Source: Peptococcaceae bacterium (lineage in GTDB: Bacteria; Bacillota; Peptococcia; DRI-13; UBA5745). Taken from it: a DNA stretch of 35,979 nt. Each line of letters begins with the position of its first letter. The first letter of the stretch is position 1. The notes under the pieces were generated by a model. It made no database searches. It saw only the letters and a program-made list of their open reading frames with translations, and was not told the origin of the DNA. Positions 22,663 to 31,358 of the stretch are shown here, one piece after another. The stretch lies in assembly GCA_031265035.1 (NCBI GenBank), contig JAISDE010000190.1, positions 1 to 35,979 of the forward strand, given 5' to 3'. The position numbers and the translations under genes were made by a program.

Positions 22663-24510
22663 TTATCTAGCTTTTTGAGCCAGCAATAGGGCTTCCGTTT
22701 CCCGAATGATCTGATCGGTGTCAGTGCCGGGGCCGTAGAAGGCGTCCACACCCAAAAAGCCGATGCCCTCTTTGGCGATTTTCTCCTCATACATAGCGTG
22801 TTCCTCCTCTTTTTCGGCGATCCGGCCGCCGGCTATGATCAAGGTCTTATCCCGACGCCCCAACTCTTTCAGACGCTGGCCTACCCGGGGAAAGAGGGTT
22901 TGCGCCATGCCCAGCAGGTTGTTGATCCCCACGATCTCGGCGTTGGCCTCGGCCGCTACTTCCGCCACAGTTTCCGGCAGGTTCATGCCCCGCAGGTAAA
23001 TAATGTTGAAGCCGGCCCTCTGGTAAGCTTCCCTTACCAGGTTGATGCCCTGGACGTGAGCGTCGGCGCCCACGGTGCCCAGGACAATAGTCTCCGGCCT
23101 GCTGGCCTTGGCTTCCGGCTCCGCGGTGATATTGTCGATGGAAACCGCTACTCGCGCCGGATCGACGCCCAAGGGGGTGAAGCCTCCAATATAGCGGGTA
23201 ATGCCGTCATGGTCCCGGTGAACCTTGACGTGGCGTTTTAAGTCCCAGCCGCCTGCCCGCTGGCAGTCGAAGACGCCGCTTTTGCCGGCTTCCACGGCTT
23301 TGTCGATCAGATCCTCATCGTTCCATTGCCGCCAAAATTCCGGGGTGATCAGGTCGGGAGTCAGGTTTTTTACACCTAAAGCGGCTTCCAGCACCGCCAT
23401 AGCCTCGCCGAGGATCTCTTTTTTCCTGGCGTCGACGACAGGGGACTCGATGGGCTGGGTATAAATGCCGTCAAAGACATCGCGGGTGGCCCAGATGGAT
23501 TGGCCCATGGAGTCGCCGGTGGGGATGCCCACAGATTCCGCCGCTTTGGGCCGGTAGAAGTGCGCGCCGCCCAGCTTGGCGTTGACGGCCATACGGGCGA
23601 AATGGGCGGATTCGGCGATCAGGTTGGGGGGCGGATTCTGGAAGGTTTCCGGCACGACGATCAGGGATTTGCTCCACATGTTTTCTTTGAAAGCCCGCAT
23701 GACAGCCAAGTCGGCATAGATATTGACGCCGGCGATGTTCATTTGGATGGCGGAAAGCTCCGCCGGCAAGCCGGCGTGAATGGCCAGGCCCTCGGCCATC
23801 AGGCACATGGCCAGGGCCATGCCGTCGGTGCCGCCGATGTTATTTAAATGCTTGTGGGAGTCAAGCTGGACGAAGATATTATTATCGGCGCAGACCTGCA
23901 GAGCCTTATAGCCGTTGACCACCTTGGTTTTGTAGTCGTGAATGCCCCGGCCGCCGAAATGGACGTGGATCACGGGGCCGATATCGGTGCCGTCAAAACC
24001 GGCGATCAAAGCGTTGATGATGGAAAGGTGGGGGGTATCGCCGGTGGCGTTAATCCGCACAGGATGCTTGGCGCCGCCGCCCATTTGGATATAATCCCGC
24101 TCCCCCTTGGGGGTGATGCCGCCTTTGCCCCGGGATTGCTCGATGAGCTCCCGGCCTTTCAAAGGGTCGATATGGCGGGTGGCCTCGGAGTGAACAAAAT
24201 GGAACAGGGTCTCGTCAAATTTTTCGGCGTAAGCGTACATGTTCTGGGACTCTTTCCAGGTCTCCTCACCGGTGTTGCGGCCTAAAATGGGATTTTGCGC
24301 GGGCCAGCCCCGTTTTTCCGCCAATTGGGCCAACTCGTAAATACGGTAGCCGCTACGGGCTACCCCCGCTACCTCCCGGGGATAAGGGGCCGGCAGGCCT
24401 ATGACCTCACCCTTTTCGTCCAGATCCGGCATTTCCACATGGAAAGTGTCGGCATAGGCCCGGACGACCTCAATATCCTCTTTGATGATACGTTTGGTTT
24501 TTTCTTGCAT
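22663..24510 (-). CDS. mgm: 2-Methyleneglutarate mutase (coenzyme B12-dependent)
   Basis: Adenosylcobalamin-dependent carbon-skeleton mutase converting 2-methyleneglutarate to (R)-3-methylitaconate by a radical rearrangement. The 615-aa protein starts at the ATG at 24510 with AAGGAG about 9 nt upstream. The N-terminal two-thirds forms the substrate barrel ([28 protein letters not shown]). The C-terminal cobalamin domain carries Asp483-x-His485-x-x-Gly488 in [13 protein letters not shown], where His485 should replace the lower axial base, followed by GINNLL and IIAGGRI of the B12 fold. Unlike glutamate mutase (separate MutS and MutE) both domains are in one chain, as in the E. barkeri enzyme. 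Lies directly upstream of mii and downstream of dmdB. Confidence 0.92.
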   Translation of the reverse strand: MQEKTKRIIKEDIEVVRAYADTFHVEMPDLDEKGEVIGLPAPYPREVAGVARSGYRIYELAQLAEKRGWPAQNPILGRNTGEETWKESQNMYAYAEKFDETLFHFVHSEATRHIDPLKGRELIEQSRGKGGITPKGERDYIQMGGGAKHPVRINATGDTPHLSIINALIAGFDGTDIGPVIHVHFGGRGIHDYKTKVVNGYKALQVCADNNIFVQLDSHKHLNNIGGTDGMALAMCLMAEGLAIHAGLPAELSAIQMNIAGVNIYADLAVMRAFKENMWSKSLIVVPETFQNPPPNLIAESAHFARMAVNAKLGGAHFYRPKAAESVGIPTGDSMGQSIWATRDVFDGIYTQPIESPVVDARKKEILGEAMAVLEAALGVKNLTPDLITPEFWRQWNDEDLIDKAVEAGKSGVFDCQRAGGWDLKRHVKVHRDHDGITRYIGGFTPLGVDPARVAVSIDNITAEPEAKASRPETIVLGTVGADAHVQGINLVREAYQRAGFNIIYLRGMNLPETVAEVAAEANAEIVGINNLLGMAQTLFPRVGQRLKELGRRDKTLIIAGGRIAEKEEEHAMYEEKIAKEGIGFLGVDAFYGPGTDTDQIIRETEALLLAQKAR

Positions 24511-24525
24511 GGCCTGTCTCCTTAA

Positions 24526-25017
24526 TCAAGAAATCCCTAATTCTGCCCGCACCCGGGGAATTAAGCCGCCGTAATCCAAGGTTTTTAAAATATTCTCCGA
24601 TAAGGGCTTGAACGCTAGCTGTCCTTGGGGATAACGGATCAGGCCCTTTACCATATCAACCTCAATTATATCACCGTCCCTCAGCGCGCCGGCGATATCG
24701 GCGGCGTACACCGGCAAGCCGATATTGATGGCGTTACGGCGGAAGATCCTGGCAAAGCCGGCGGCGGTCACCAGGCTAATACCGGCCATCTTTAAGGCGA
24801 TGGGCGCTTGCTCCCGGGAAGAACCGCAGCCGAAATTGCGGCCTGCCACAATGATATCTCCCGGCGTTACCCGATTGAGGAAGTCCAGGCCGGGCGCCCC
24901 TGCCATGGCATATTTTCCCAACTGGTCAAAAGGCTCGGCCATCGCGTAACCTGGCAGTATCTGATCCGTATCCACGTCGTCCCCCAGAACAAAGACCCGT
25001 CCTTTTATTACTTCCAT
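24526..25017 (-). CDS. dmdB: 2,3-Dimethylmalate dehydratase (dimethylmaleate hydratase), small subunit
   Basis: Swivel-domain subunit of an aconitase/LeuCD-type hydro-lyase that adds water to dimethylmaleate. The ATG at 25017 (MEVIKGRVFVLGDD) has AGGAG about 10 nt upstream and gives 163 aa, the usual LeuD-like size; the track's longer start adds six residues. VDTDQILPGYA and the substrate-binding loop GRNFGCGSSREQAP are diagnostic, and FARIFRRNAINIGLPV follows. By sequence alone a 3-isopropylmalate or homoaconitate enzyme is possible; linkage to mii, mgm and dml favours dimethylmalate. It follows dmdA after 53 nt. Confidence 0.88.
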   Translation of the reverse strand: MEVIKGRVFVLGDDVDTDQILPGYAMAEPFDQLGKYAMAGAPGLDFLNRVTPGDIIVAGRNFGCGSSREQAPIALKMAGISLVTAAGFARIFRRNAINIGLPVYAADIAGALRDGDIIEVDMVKGLIRYPQGQLAFKPLSENILKTLDYGGLIPRVRAELGIS

Positions 25018-25070
25018 TCGCTTGTCTCTCCTCATCGCGTCGGCGCGCGGCTTTTCTTTATTTGCATAAT

Positions 25071-26258
25071 TTACAGAGTACCCGGCGCCGTGATCTTGCC
25101 GGTAATCGCGCTGGCGGCGGCTGTGGCCGGTGAGGCCAAGTAGATCCGGCCTTTATTGGCCCCCATGCGCCCGGGAAAATTACGGTTGGTGGTAGCTACC
25201 ACCACGTCCCGGTCGCTGATGATGCCTTCGTGAGCGCCAAAGCAGGGGCCGCAGCCGGGATTCAGCACCGTGGCGCCAGCGTCCCGGATGATTTTGCACC
25301 AGCCTTTTTCCTCCATGGTGTTTAGCGTCTCCCGGGAGGCGGGCACCACCAACGTATTGACGTCCGGGTGAACCTGACGGCCTTTGAGAGTTAAGGCCGC
25401 CTGCTCCATATCATTGACCCGGCCGTTGGTGCAGCTGCCTATTACCACTTGAGTGATGGGCAGGCCGGCCACTGCCTCCACATCGCAGACGTTAGCGGGG
25501 GAAAAGGGCCGGGCGATTTTGGGATTGATGGAGGATAAGTCGATTTCCCGGGTCTCTTCCACTTCCGTCTCTCTATCCGCCGCGCCAAATAAAGTGATCA
25601 TGCCGCCCAACTCCGTGCCCATGTTGCAGACCGTCATCCGCTCCGCTACGGAAAAGCATTGAATACCGGGCCCGGTAATCAGAAGGCCTTTATCCGTTAA
25701 GTAATCGGTGCCAAAAATTTCACCAAGGTAAAGAATGAAATCTTTGCCGAATACGTTTTCTTTCAATTTTCCGGTAAGATAAATTTGCGTCACCGCCGGT
25801 ACTTCCAGATCCAAACGGCCCGTGGCCATGGCGGCGGCCGCCTCGGTGGAGCCTACGCCGACGCCTATAGCGCCGTAACCGCCGCAGGTGCAGGTATGAG
25901 AATCGGCGATGACCACCAGCTCCCCGGGCGCTGCCCGGTGCTTTTCATACATCAACTGGTGGATGACACCCTCGCCTCTCTTGTAAATGGTAATACCGAA
26001 TTCCCGGGCAAAGTCGTCCATGATCCAAAGGCTGTCCCGGGCTTTCTCGGTGGCGGCGGGGTAGATATGATCGACAAACAAAAGAACGCGCTCAGGATCG
26101 AATACCCGATCAACGCCTATTTCCCTAAATTGTTTGATGGCGATAGGAGCGGTCACATCATGGGCCGCCACATAGCTAACCTTGCAGCTGACGTCCATTC
26201 CGGCGCTTACCCTATCCAATCCCGCGGCTTTGGCCAAGTGGGTCTCGATCAGGTTCAT
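25071..26258 (-). CDS. dmdA: 2,3-Dimethylmalate dehydratase, large [4Fe-4S] subunit
   Basis: Catalytic aconitase-superfamily subunit, partner of DmdB. The ATG at 26258 (MNLIETHLAKAAGLDRV) lies 8 nt after AAAGG; a GTG three codons earlier is the track start. 395 aa, shorter than LeuC of Enterobacteria and like the compact HacA/LeuC2 type. Cluster ligands are in VIGSCTNGRVNDME (one Cys) and NPGCGPCFGAHEG (two Cys). ADSHTCTCGGYGAIGVGVG and the NRNFPGRMG loop are further family motifs. A terminator-like stem lies 45-90 nt upstream, between it and the permease gene, so expression of this second half of the locus may be lowered or separately started. Confidence 0.89.
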   Translation of the reverse strand: MNLIETHLAKAAGLDRVSAGMDVSCKVSYVAAHDVTAPIAIKQFREIGVDRVFDPERVLLFVDHIYPAATEKARDSLWIMDDFAREFGITIYKRGEGVIHQLMYEKHRAAPGELVVIADSHTCTCGGYGAIGVGVGSTEAAAAMATGRLDLEVPAVTQIYLTGKLKENVFGKDFILYLGEIFGTDYLTDKGLLITGPGIQCFSVAERMTVCNMGTELGGMITLFGAADRETEVEETREIDLSSINPKIARPFSPANVCDVEAVAGLPITQVVIGSCTNGRVNDMEQAALTLKGRQVHPDVNTLVVPASRETLNTMEEKGWCKIIRDAGATVLNPGCGPCFGAHEGIISDRDVVVATTNRNFPGRMGANKGRIYLASPATAAASAITGKITAPGTL

Positions 26259-26301
26259 GGTTGACACCTTTCTGATTGTAAATTTTATAAATTAAGAAAA
26301 G

Positions 26302-26347
26302 AGAGGCCCGGCCCCGGCGGGCGCCAGGCGCCAGGCGCCGGGCCTCT
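26302..26347 (-). terminator. Intra-locus terminator or attenuator between permease gene and dmdA
   Basis: Arms gaggcccggc (26303-26312) and gccgggcctc (26337-26346) are perfectly complementary, extendable by one A-T pair, around a GC-rich loop containing three GGCGCC-type units. Read in the direction of transcription (minus) the stem is followed by TCTTTTCTT. This is a good Rho-independent terminator shape in the middle of a locus whose downstream genes finish the same pathway, so partial read-through is expected. It could instead act as an mRNA-stabilising stem. Confidence 0.65.
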
Positions 26348-26367
26348 TTGATACAGATCGTTATTGG

Positions 26368-26395
26368 CGCGGGGTTAATAACGCGGGGTTAATAA
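26368..26395. repeat. 14-bp tandem duplication
   Basis: cgcggggttaataa occurs twice in direct succession (26368-26381, 26382-26395), just downstream of the permease stop and before the terminator stem. No function can be assigned. Confidence 0.8.
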
Positions 26396-26413
26396 TGTAG
26401 AAGGCGGATTCTT

Positions 26414-27499
26414 TTAGCAGTCAATTTTGTAATCGCCCGGTTTGATAATACCTTGCTTGCGCATGAATTCGGAGGTCAGCCAGGCCACTACCGCCGGAAT
26501 CACGATGGCTATGAGGAGAAGGCCCAGCCAATCGAAAGCGGTGGCCGCTATCGCCATCTCGCCGGCGCTGAGGGCGGCTTCCGAGGGAGTGACCCAACCG
26601 GTGATGACACCTATAGGGCCTACCATACCGGAGGTGCCCATGCCGGTGGAAATGGGAGGGCCATTCTGCCTCAGCTTGAAAATCACGGTGGCGACAGGCC
26701 CATTGACGACCGAGGCGACCACAGCCGGTATCCAGAGTACAGGCTTGCTCATCAGGTTGGGCACCTGCAGCATAGAGGTGCCAAGGCCCTGGGCCATCAA
26801 ACCGCCGATCTTGTTTTCCCTATAGGAAGCCACAGCGAAGCCTACCATATGAGCGCAGCAGCCGGCTACGCCGGCGCCGCCGGCCAGGCCTACCAGGCCT
26901 AAGGAAGCCGCTACAGCGGCGGAGCTGATGGGCAGGGTAAGCACGATACCTAAAATAGCGGAAACCAGAATGCCCATCACAAAGGGTTGCATCTCCGTCG
27001 CCCACATAATGGCGTAACCGGTGGCCGCGGCCACTTTGCCGATCGGCGGCGCCAATATCACGGACGCGATAACGCCAACGCAGATGGTAACAAAGGGTGT
27101 GGCGATCAGGTCTATGGGCGTGGTTTTAGAAATTAGCTTGCCGGCGAAGACGGCGATCAGAGCGATAAAGAATACGGCTAAAGGCCCGCCGGCGCCGCCT
27201 AAGGAGTTGGCGGCTTGGCCTACGGCCACCAGGGAATAAAGCACGAAGGGCGGCGCCTTCAAGGCGTAGCCGATGGATACGGCCATAGCCGCTCCGGTGC
27301 CGGCGGTGGCATAGCCGCCGATCTGATTCAGGAAAGGACTGTTGAGGGTATTACCCAGGGTATTAATGATAGTACCAATCAATAAGGACGCGAAAAGCCC
27401 ATGAGCCATAGCGCCAAGGGCGCCGATACCTATTCTGTTCCAGGTGATCTCAATCCCTTGCTTTTTCATGAAAGCGGAAAAGGATTTAGGTTCTGACAT
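26414..27499 (-). CDS. Orphan PTS EIIC-like (PTS_EIIC_2 type) membrane permease, candidate nicotinate transporter
   Basis: Polytopic membrane protein of 361 aa that resembles the PTS_EIIC_2 family, a group annotated as sugar PTS permeases but often found without EIIA/EIIB. The ATG at 27499 (MSEPKSFSAFMKKQG) has AGGAGG 9 nt upstream; the track's extra 35 residues are intergenic. About nine hydrophobic segments alternate with glycine-rich loops (GGYATAGTGAAMAVSIG, GLAGGAGVAGCCAHMVGF, GPPISTGMGTSGMVGPIG). No phosphoryl-acceptor EIIB/EIIA domain or gene is present in the window. Its place inside the nicotinate locus, between the dehydrogenase and dmdA, suggests uptake of nicotinate or export of a product; this is inference from context only. 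Confidence 0.75.
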   Translation of the reverse strand: MSEPKSFSAFMKKQGIEITWNRIGIGALGAMAHGLFASLLIGTIINTLGNTLNSPFLNQIGGYATAGTGAAMAVSIGYALKAPPFVLYSLVAVGQAANSLGGAGGPLAVFFIALIAVFAGKLISKTTPIDLIATPFVTICVGVIASVILAPPIGKVAAATGYAIMWATEMQPFVMGILVSAILGIVLTLPISSAAVAASLGLVGLAGGAGVAGCCAHMVGFAVASYRENKIGGLMAQGLGTSMLQVPNLMSKPVLWIPAVVASVVNGPVATVIFKLRQNGPPISTGMGTSGMVGPIGVITGWVTPSEAALSAGEMAIAATAFDWLGLLLIAIVIPAVVAWLTSEFMRKQGIIKPGDYKIDC

Positions 27500-27658
27500 A
27501 GGGGATCCTCCTCTCAGTGATCTATTAAAATTAATATGCTCTATGGGTATGAAGGAACCGCGCGACCCCCCTTCTGTTTTTATTGCTCCTGAGGGCTCTA
27601 TCACCGGGTTTCCTGGCCATAGGCGACACGATCCCGCGATCAGGCGGGCGCGACCGTA

Positions 27659-29902
27659 TCAGCTGAGGATTTTTTTCATTACCTCCGCGGGCGTCAGCGG
27701 CAACTCAAAGAACCGCCGGCCCAAAGCGTTTTCCACAGCGTTGGTGATGGCCGGGATACCCGGTATCAAAGCAGGCTCGCCGACGCCTTTGGCGCCGAAG
27801 GGACCGGCCTCTCCAGGACATTCCACGATAATGGGATAAATTTCCGGTACATCCATGGTGGTAGGAATAAGGTATTTGGAGAAGACAGGGTTTTTGATTT
27901 TACCCTTCTCATGCTCGATCTTCTCAAAGATAACGAAGCCTTGAGCCATAACCATGCCGCCCTCGATCTGGCCTTCCACCATAACCCTGTCTATCGCCTG
28001 GCCTACATCGTGGGCGGAAACCAGCTTCAGAGTGTCCACCTCACCGGTGGAGGTATCCACTTCCACTAAAGCTATGGTCACCCCGTAGGAGTAGACCTCA
28101 TAAGGGATACCGGCCATAGTTTTGGCGTCCAGATAGGTGGTTTTGGGGTTGTAAGCGCCGGCGCCTACCGCCAGCTGGCCCCATTTTTTCATTTCCGCCA
28201 TCAACTCGGCATAAGTCATTTTGATGGCTGGATCTTTGGCGCTATAGATCATCCTGCCCCGGAAGATCAAGTATTCCTTGGGAACTTTGAGGAAATTGGC
28301 GGCCGTCTGAGCTAAAGTCTCCTTGGCCTGCCGGCAGGCGATCCTGGTGGCGTTGCCGGAAATAAAGGTCTGGCGGCTGGCGGAGGACGCCCCGCCCTCC
28401 GGCGTCACCATAGTGTCGGCGGCGGTGACGTGAATATCGTCATAGGAAAGTCCCAGTTCTTCGGCGGCGATCAGGGCCATGACGGTAGATGAGCCCTGAC
28501 CGATATCGGCGCAGCCTACCATCAGGTTGACGGAAGCGTCGGGCAATACCTCCACAAAGGCGGCGGCTGGATTGGGCAGGCCGGTGTTGCCCACGCCGTA
28601 CCACATGCAGCCTACACCGACACCTTGATTTTCCTTGACGGTGGTTATAACCTCCGCCGCTTTTTCCTTAGCCGCTCTCAAAGCCCCTATGAAGCCTACG
28701 GACTCATCCAGCGTCTGGCCGGTGGCCAGTACCGTGCCGGGCTTTTGGGCATTGAGAATACGCAAGTCGATGGGATCCATATTGAGGGCTTTAGCCAAAG
28801 CGTTCATCTGGCCTTCATGACATACGGAGACTTGGGGTACGCCAAAGCCGCGGAAAGCGCCGGCCATGGGGTTGTTGGTATAAACGAAATCCGAGTCTAC
28901 CCGGACGTTGGGCACGTCGTAAGGACCCATGCAGTGGACGACGGCTCTGGTGATCACCGCCGGCCCGTAGGAGGCGTAAGCGCCGGTATCGCCGATGATG
29001 AAGACTTCTACCGCTAAAAGCTTGCCATCCTTGGTGGCGCCGGTTTTCGCTCTCATGATCATGGGATGGCGCTTGGCGGAAACGTCGGTGGACTCTTGGC
29101 GGCTTCGGACAATTTTTACCGGTCGGCCCGTGGCGTTGGCCAAAAGGGCCAGATGACACTGAACGGAAATATCCAGCTTGCCGCCGAAGCCGCCGCCTGT
29201 GGCCATCTGCGTTACCCGAACTTTATTGTTGGGCAGGCCCATGGTCCTGGCTACTTCCCCCCGGTCAAAATGGGCGTTTTGGGTAGAGGCGTAAACGGTG
29301 ATGATCCCATCCTCAACCCGGGCCACGCCGGCGTCCGGCTCGATAAACATATGGGTAAGCATATTGGTGGTATAGGTGCCCTCAATGATAACGTCACATC
29401 GCGCGAAAGCCGCGTCCACATCGCCGCGTTCCAAATGCTTGCGAGCGTGGAGGTTGCTGTCGCCGTGGATTTTTGGGCTGCCTTCCCGCATAGCGTCCTC
29501 ATAAGTGAAAACGGGCTCAAGCAGATCGTACTCCACTTCCATCAATTCCAGGGCTTCCTCCGCCAATTCCGGCGTCTCGGCGGCCACCAGCGCTATAGCG
29601 TCGCCTACCCGCCGGACTTTATCATCCACTAGCACAGGCTCATCCTTCATGATGATTCCGATGCGGTTGCCGCCGGGTATATCCTTGGATGTCAGTACGC
29701 GAGCCACGCCGGGCAGGGCCAGGGCCTTGGAGGCGTCGAAGCGCTTGATGACGGCGTGAGGTACCGAGCTACGGAAAACACCGCCGTACAGCATATGATC
29801 AAATTTCAAGTCGGCGGCAAATTTTGTCTCGCCGATAACTTTATTATAGGCGTCCTTTTTGATATTGCTTTTACCAAGGATCGCCAGATCTCGTAATGCC
29901 AT
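27659..29902 (-). CDS. ndhL: Nicotinate dehydrogenase molybdenum-cofactor subunit (NdhL and NdhM joined)
   Basis: Molybdenum hydroxylase subunit predicted to convert nicotinate to 6-hydroxynicotinate with water as oxygen donor. The ATG at 29902 ([14 protein letters not shown]) has AGGAGG upstream. The 747-aa chain holds the full xanthine-dehydrogenase-type catalytic region: [25 protein letters not shown], the cofactor loop [13 protein letters not shown], and the C-terminal [13 protein letters not shown], whose Glu is the expected base. In Eubacterium barkeri this region is divided between NdhL and NdhM; here it is one uninterrupted chain, as in most of the superfamily. Substrate is assigned from the locus; by sequence alone other purine or aromatic aldehyde substrates are possible. 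FeS and FAD subunits are encoded immediately upstream. Confidence 0.85.
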   Translation of the reverse strand: MALRDLAILGKSNIKKDAYNKVIGETKFAADLKFDHMLYGGVFRSSVPHAVIKRFDASKALALPGVARVLTSKDIPGGNRIGIIMKDEPVLVDDKVRRVGDAIALVAAETPELAEEALELMEVEYDLLEPVFTYEDAMREGSPKIHGDSNLHARKHLERGDVDAAFARCDVIIEGTYTTNMLTHMFIEPDAGVARVEDGIITVYASTQNAHFDRGEVARTMGLPNNKVRVTQMATGGGFGGKLDISVQCHLALLANATGRPVKIVRSRQESTDVSAKRHPMIMRAKTGATKDGKLLAVEVFIIGDTGAYASYGPAVITRAVVHCMGPYDVPNVRVDSDFVYTNNPMAGAFRGFGVPQVSVCHEGQMNALAKALNMDPIDLRILNAQKPGTVLATGQTLDESVGFIGALRAAKEKAAEVITTVKENQGVGVGCMWYGVGNTGLPNPAAAFVEVLPDASVNLMVGCADIGQGSSTVMALIAAEELGLSYDDIHVTAADTMVTPEGGASSASRQTFISGNATRIACRQAKETLAQTAANFLKVPKEYLIFRGRMIYSAKDPAIKMTYAELMAEMKKWGQLAVGAGAYNPKTTYLDAKTMAGIPYEVYSYGVTIALVEVDTSTGEVDTLKLVSAHDVGQAIDRVMVEGQIEGGMVMAQGFVIFEKIEHEKGKIKNPVFSKYLIPTTMDVPEIYPIIVECPGEAGPFGAKGVGEPALIPGIPAITNAVENALGRRFFELPLTPAEVMKKILS

Positions 29903-29926
29903 ATAGTTTTCGCCCTCCTTCGCTCC

Positions 29927-30400
29927 TTAATTTCCCGCGGCCATATCCACGGCCCTGAATATTTTAGTGTAGCCGGTGCAGCGGCAGAGATTGCCGGAAA
30001 GAGCCCGCCTGATCTCCTCGCGAGTGGGATGGGGATTTCGCAGCAACAGGGCTTTAGCCGACAAGATCATGCCCGGCGTACAATAACCGCATTGCACGGC
30101 GCCGGCTTCCAGGAAGGCGGCCTGCAATTTATCCAGCTCGCCATCCTTGGCTAAGCCCTCCAGTGTCAGGATACTGTCGCCCTCAATCTGGCCCGCCAGC
30201 ATCAGGCAAGAAGTAACGGGAATATCGTTCACCAAAATAGTGCAGGCGCCGCATTCCCCCTCGCCGCAGCCTTCCTTGACGCTGGTGCACTCGCAATCCT
30301 CCCGCAAAAGGTCTACTACCCGTTTGTTGGGATAAGTTTCCGCCGTTACCGGCGCCCCGTTTAGCGTAAAGTTAATTTTTATTTTATCCATAGTTAGCAT
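29927..30400 (-). CDS. ndhS: Nicotinate dehydrogenase small subunit, two [2Fe-2S] clusters
   Basis: Electron-transfer subunit linking the molybdenum site to FAD. 157 aa with the two standard domains: a plant-ferredoxin-type cluster bound by Cys45, Cys50, Cys53 and Cys65 (EGCGEGECGACTILV) and an all-helical cluster domain with Cys104, Cys107, Cys139 and Cys141 (QCGYCTPGM and NLCRCTGY). The start could be the ATG at 30400, overlapping the ndhF stop (ATGCTAA), or the ATG at 30391 (MDKIKINF); the GGGGGAAGG upstream fits either. Coupled to ndhF and 24 nt upstream of the large subunit. Confidence 0.92.
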   Translation of the reverse strand: MLTMDKIKINFTLNGAPVTAETYPNKRVVDLLREDCECTSVKEGCGEGECGACTILVNDIPVTSCLMLAGQIEGDSILTLEGLAKDGELDKLQAAFLEAGAVQCGYCTPGMILSAKALLLRNPHPTREEIRRALSGNLCRCTGYTKIFRAVDMAAGN

Positions 30401-31275
30401 CCGCCTTCCCCCAGGCCAAAATCCACCAGAATCCGGCCGAAGGTTTTGTCGGAAACGCCTTTAACCCCTTCTCTTTTGTAGGGCATGGAAGCTCTGGTGG
30501 GAATCATGCTTCCAACGATATCCGACAACATGCCGGCGCAAGGCGCGAAAGTATTTTTGCTTACGGGCTTGCCGATCAGGTACTCCTCAACTTTTGGCAA
30601 ACGGGCAGGCTTGGGCGATACGCCGCCGACAACCACCTGAGCCCTGGTAATGCTGTCGGAGTCGTCTTTCTCAACCAATATAGACAAACCGACGACGACG
30701 ATAACCAGAGCCTTTCTTTTGCCCAGCTTCATGGTGGCCGTGGCCACGCCTTTGGCGGGGGCGTCGAAATAGATTTCCGTCAACAACTCGTCGCCGGCAA
30801 TCCGGGTTTTTTTGCGGTCGGCGTAAAAGTCCGTCAACTTCATTTCCCGTTTGCCGGCTTTGCTTCGCAGCACCACGGAAGCGTCCAGGGCCATGAGGGT
30901 AGTTGGGCTGTCGCCGGCTACGGAGCAATTGACCACATTGCCGCCGATGGTGCCCAGATTGCGGATCTGAGGCGAGCCTACATGGGCGCAGCAGGAATGT
31001 AGGCCTTTGACCTTGTCTTTGATGTAAGGATTATTTTCCAAATCGCTGAAGGTGGTCAAGGCGCCGATCCTTACTTGGCCTGCCGCCACTTCGCAGTAAC
31101 GAAGCTCTTTGATTTTATTGATGCTGATTACGCAGTCCGTATTCCTGCGCCGCTCTTTTAGCTCAATGACTATATCGGTTCCGCCGGCGGCCACTGTGGC
31201 GCTCCCCTTATACTGAGCCAGCAACTCCAGCGCCTCCGCGAGGGTTTTGGGTGTATAAAAATTAAATGCTCTCAT
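30394..31275 (-). CDS. ndhF: Nicotinate dehydrogenase FAD subunit
   Basis: FAD-binding subunit of the molybdenum hydroxylase, passing electrons to the final acceptor (NADP in the E. barkeri enzyme). 293 aa, ATG at 31275 with AAAGGGG upstream. FAD contacts typical of the CoxM/XdhB family are VAAGGTDIVIEL near residue 31, GSPQIRNLGTIGGNVVNCS near 107 and the preceding GALTTFSDLE. The C-terminal CO-dehydrogenase-flavoprotein domain follows (VVVGGVSPKPARLPKVE). No extra Fe-S insertion as in 4-hydroxybenzoyl-CoA reductase is evident. Order ndhF-ndhS-ndhL is the same as in the described nicotinate cluster. Confidence 0.91.
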   Translation of the reverse strand: MRAFNFYTPKTLAEALELLAQYKGSATVAAGGTDIVIELKERRRNTDCVISINKIKELRYCEVAAGQVRIGALTTFSDLENNPYIKDKVKGLHSCCAHVGSPQIRNLGTIGGNVVNCSVAGDSPTTLMALDASVVLRSKAGKREMKLTDFYADRKKTRIAGDELLTEIYFDAPAKGVATATMKLGKRKALVIVVVGLSILVEKDDSDSITRAQVVVGGVSPKPARLPKVEEYLIGKPVSKNTFAPCAGMLSDIVGSMIPTRASMPYKREGVKGVSDKTFGRILVDFGLGEGGC

Positions 31276-31358
31276 AAAAGAACGAACCCCTTTCGTCTTT
31301 TAACAACGCGACAAAACCGGATAATACTTTTGCTAAAGAGAGAAGAACGCCTATAAGC

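Noticed and set aside
22663-24510. Methylmalonyl-CoA mutase or glutamate mutase
   Set aside because: No CoA-binding features, single-chain architecture unlike MutS/MutE, and neighbours mii, dmdAB and dml require 3-methylitaconate.
27500-27658. Promoter or riboswitch in the 159-bp gap between ndhL and the permease gene
   Set aside because: No paired -35/-10 elements with acceptable spacing and no recognisable aptamer; only the AGGAGG site of the permease is clear.
31276-31358. Regulatory hairpin near the ndhF start (cgaa/ttcg around AGGGG)
   Set aside because: Only a 4-bp core stem; it could mask the ribosome site, but the signal is not distinguishable from chance.
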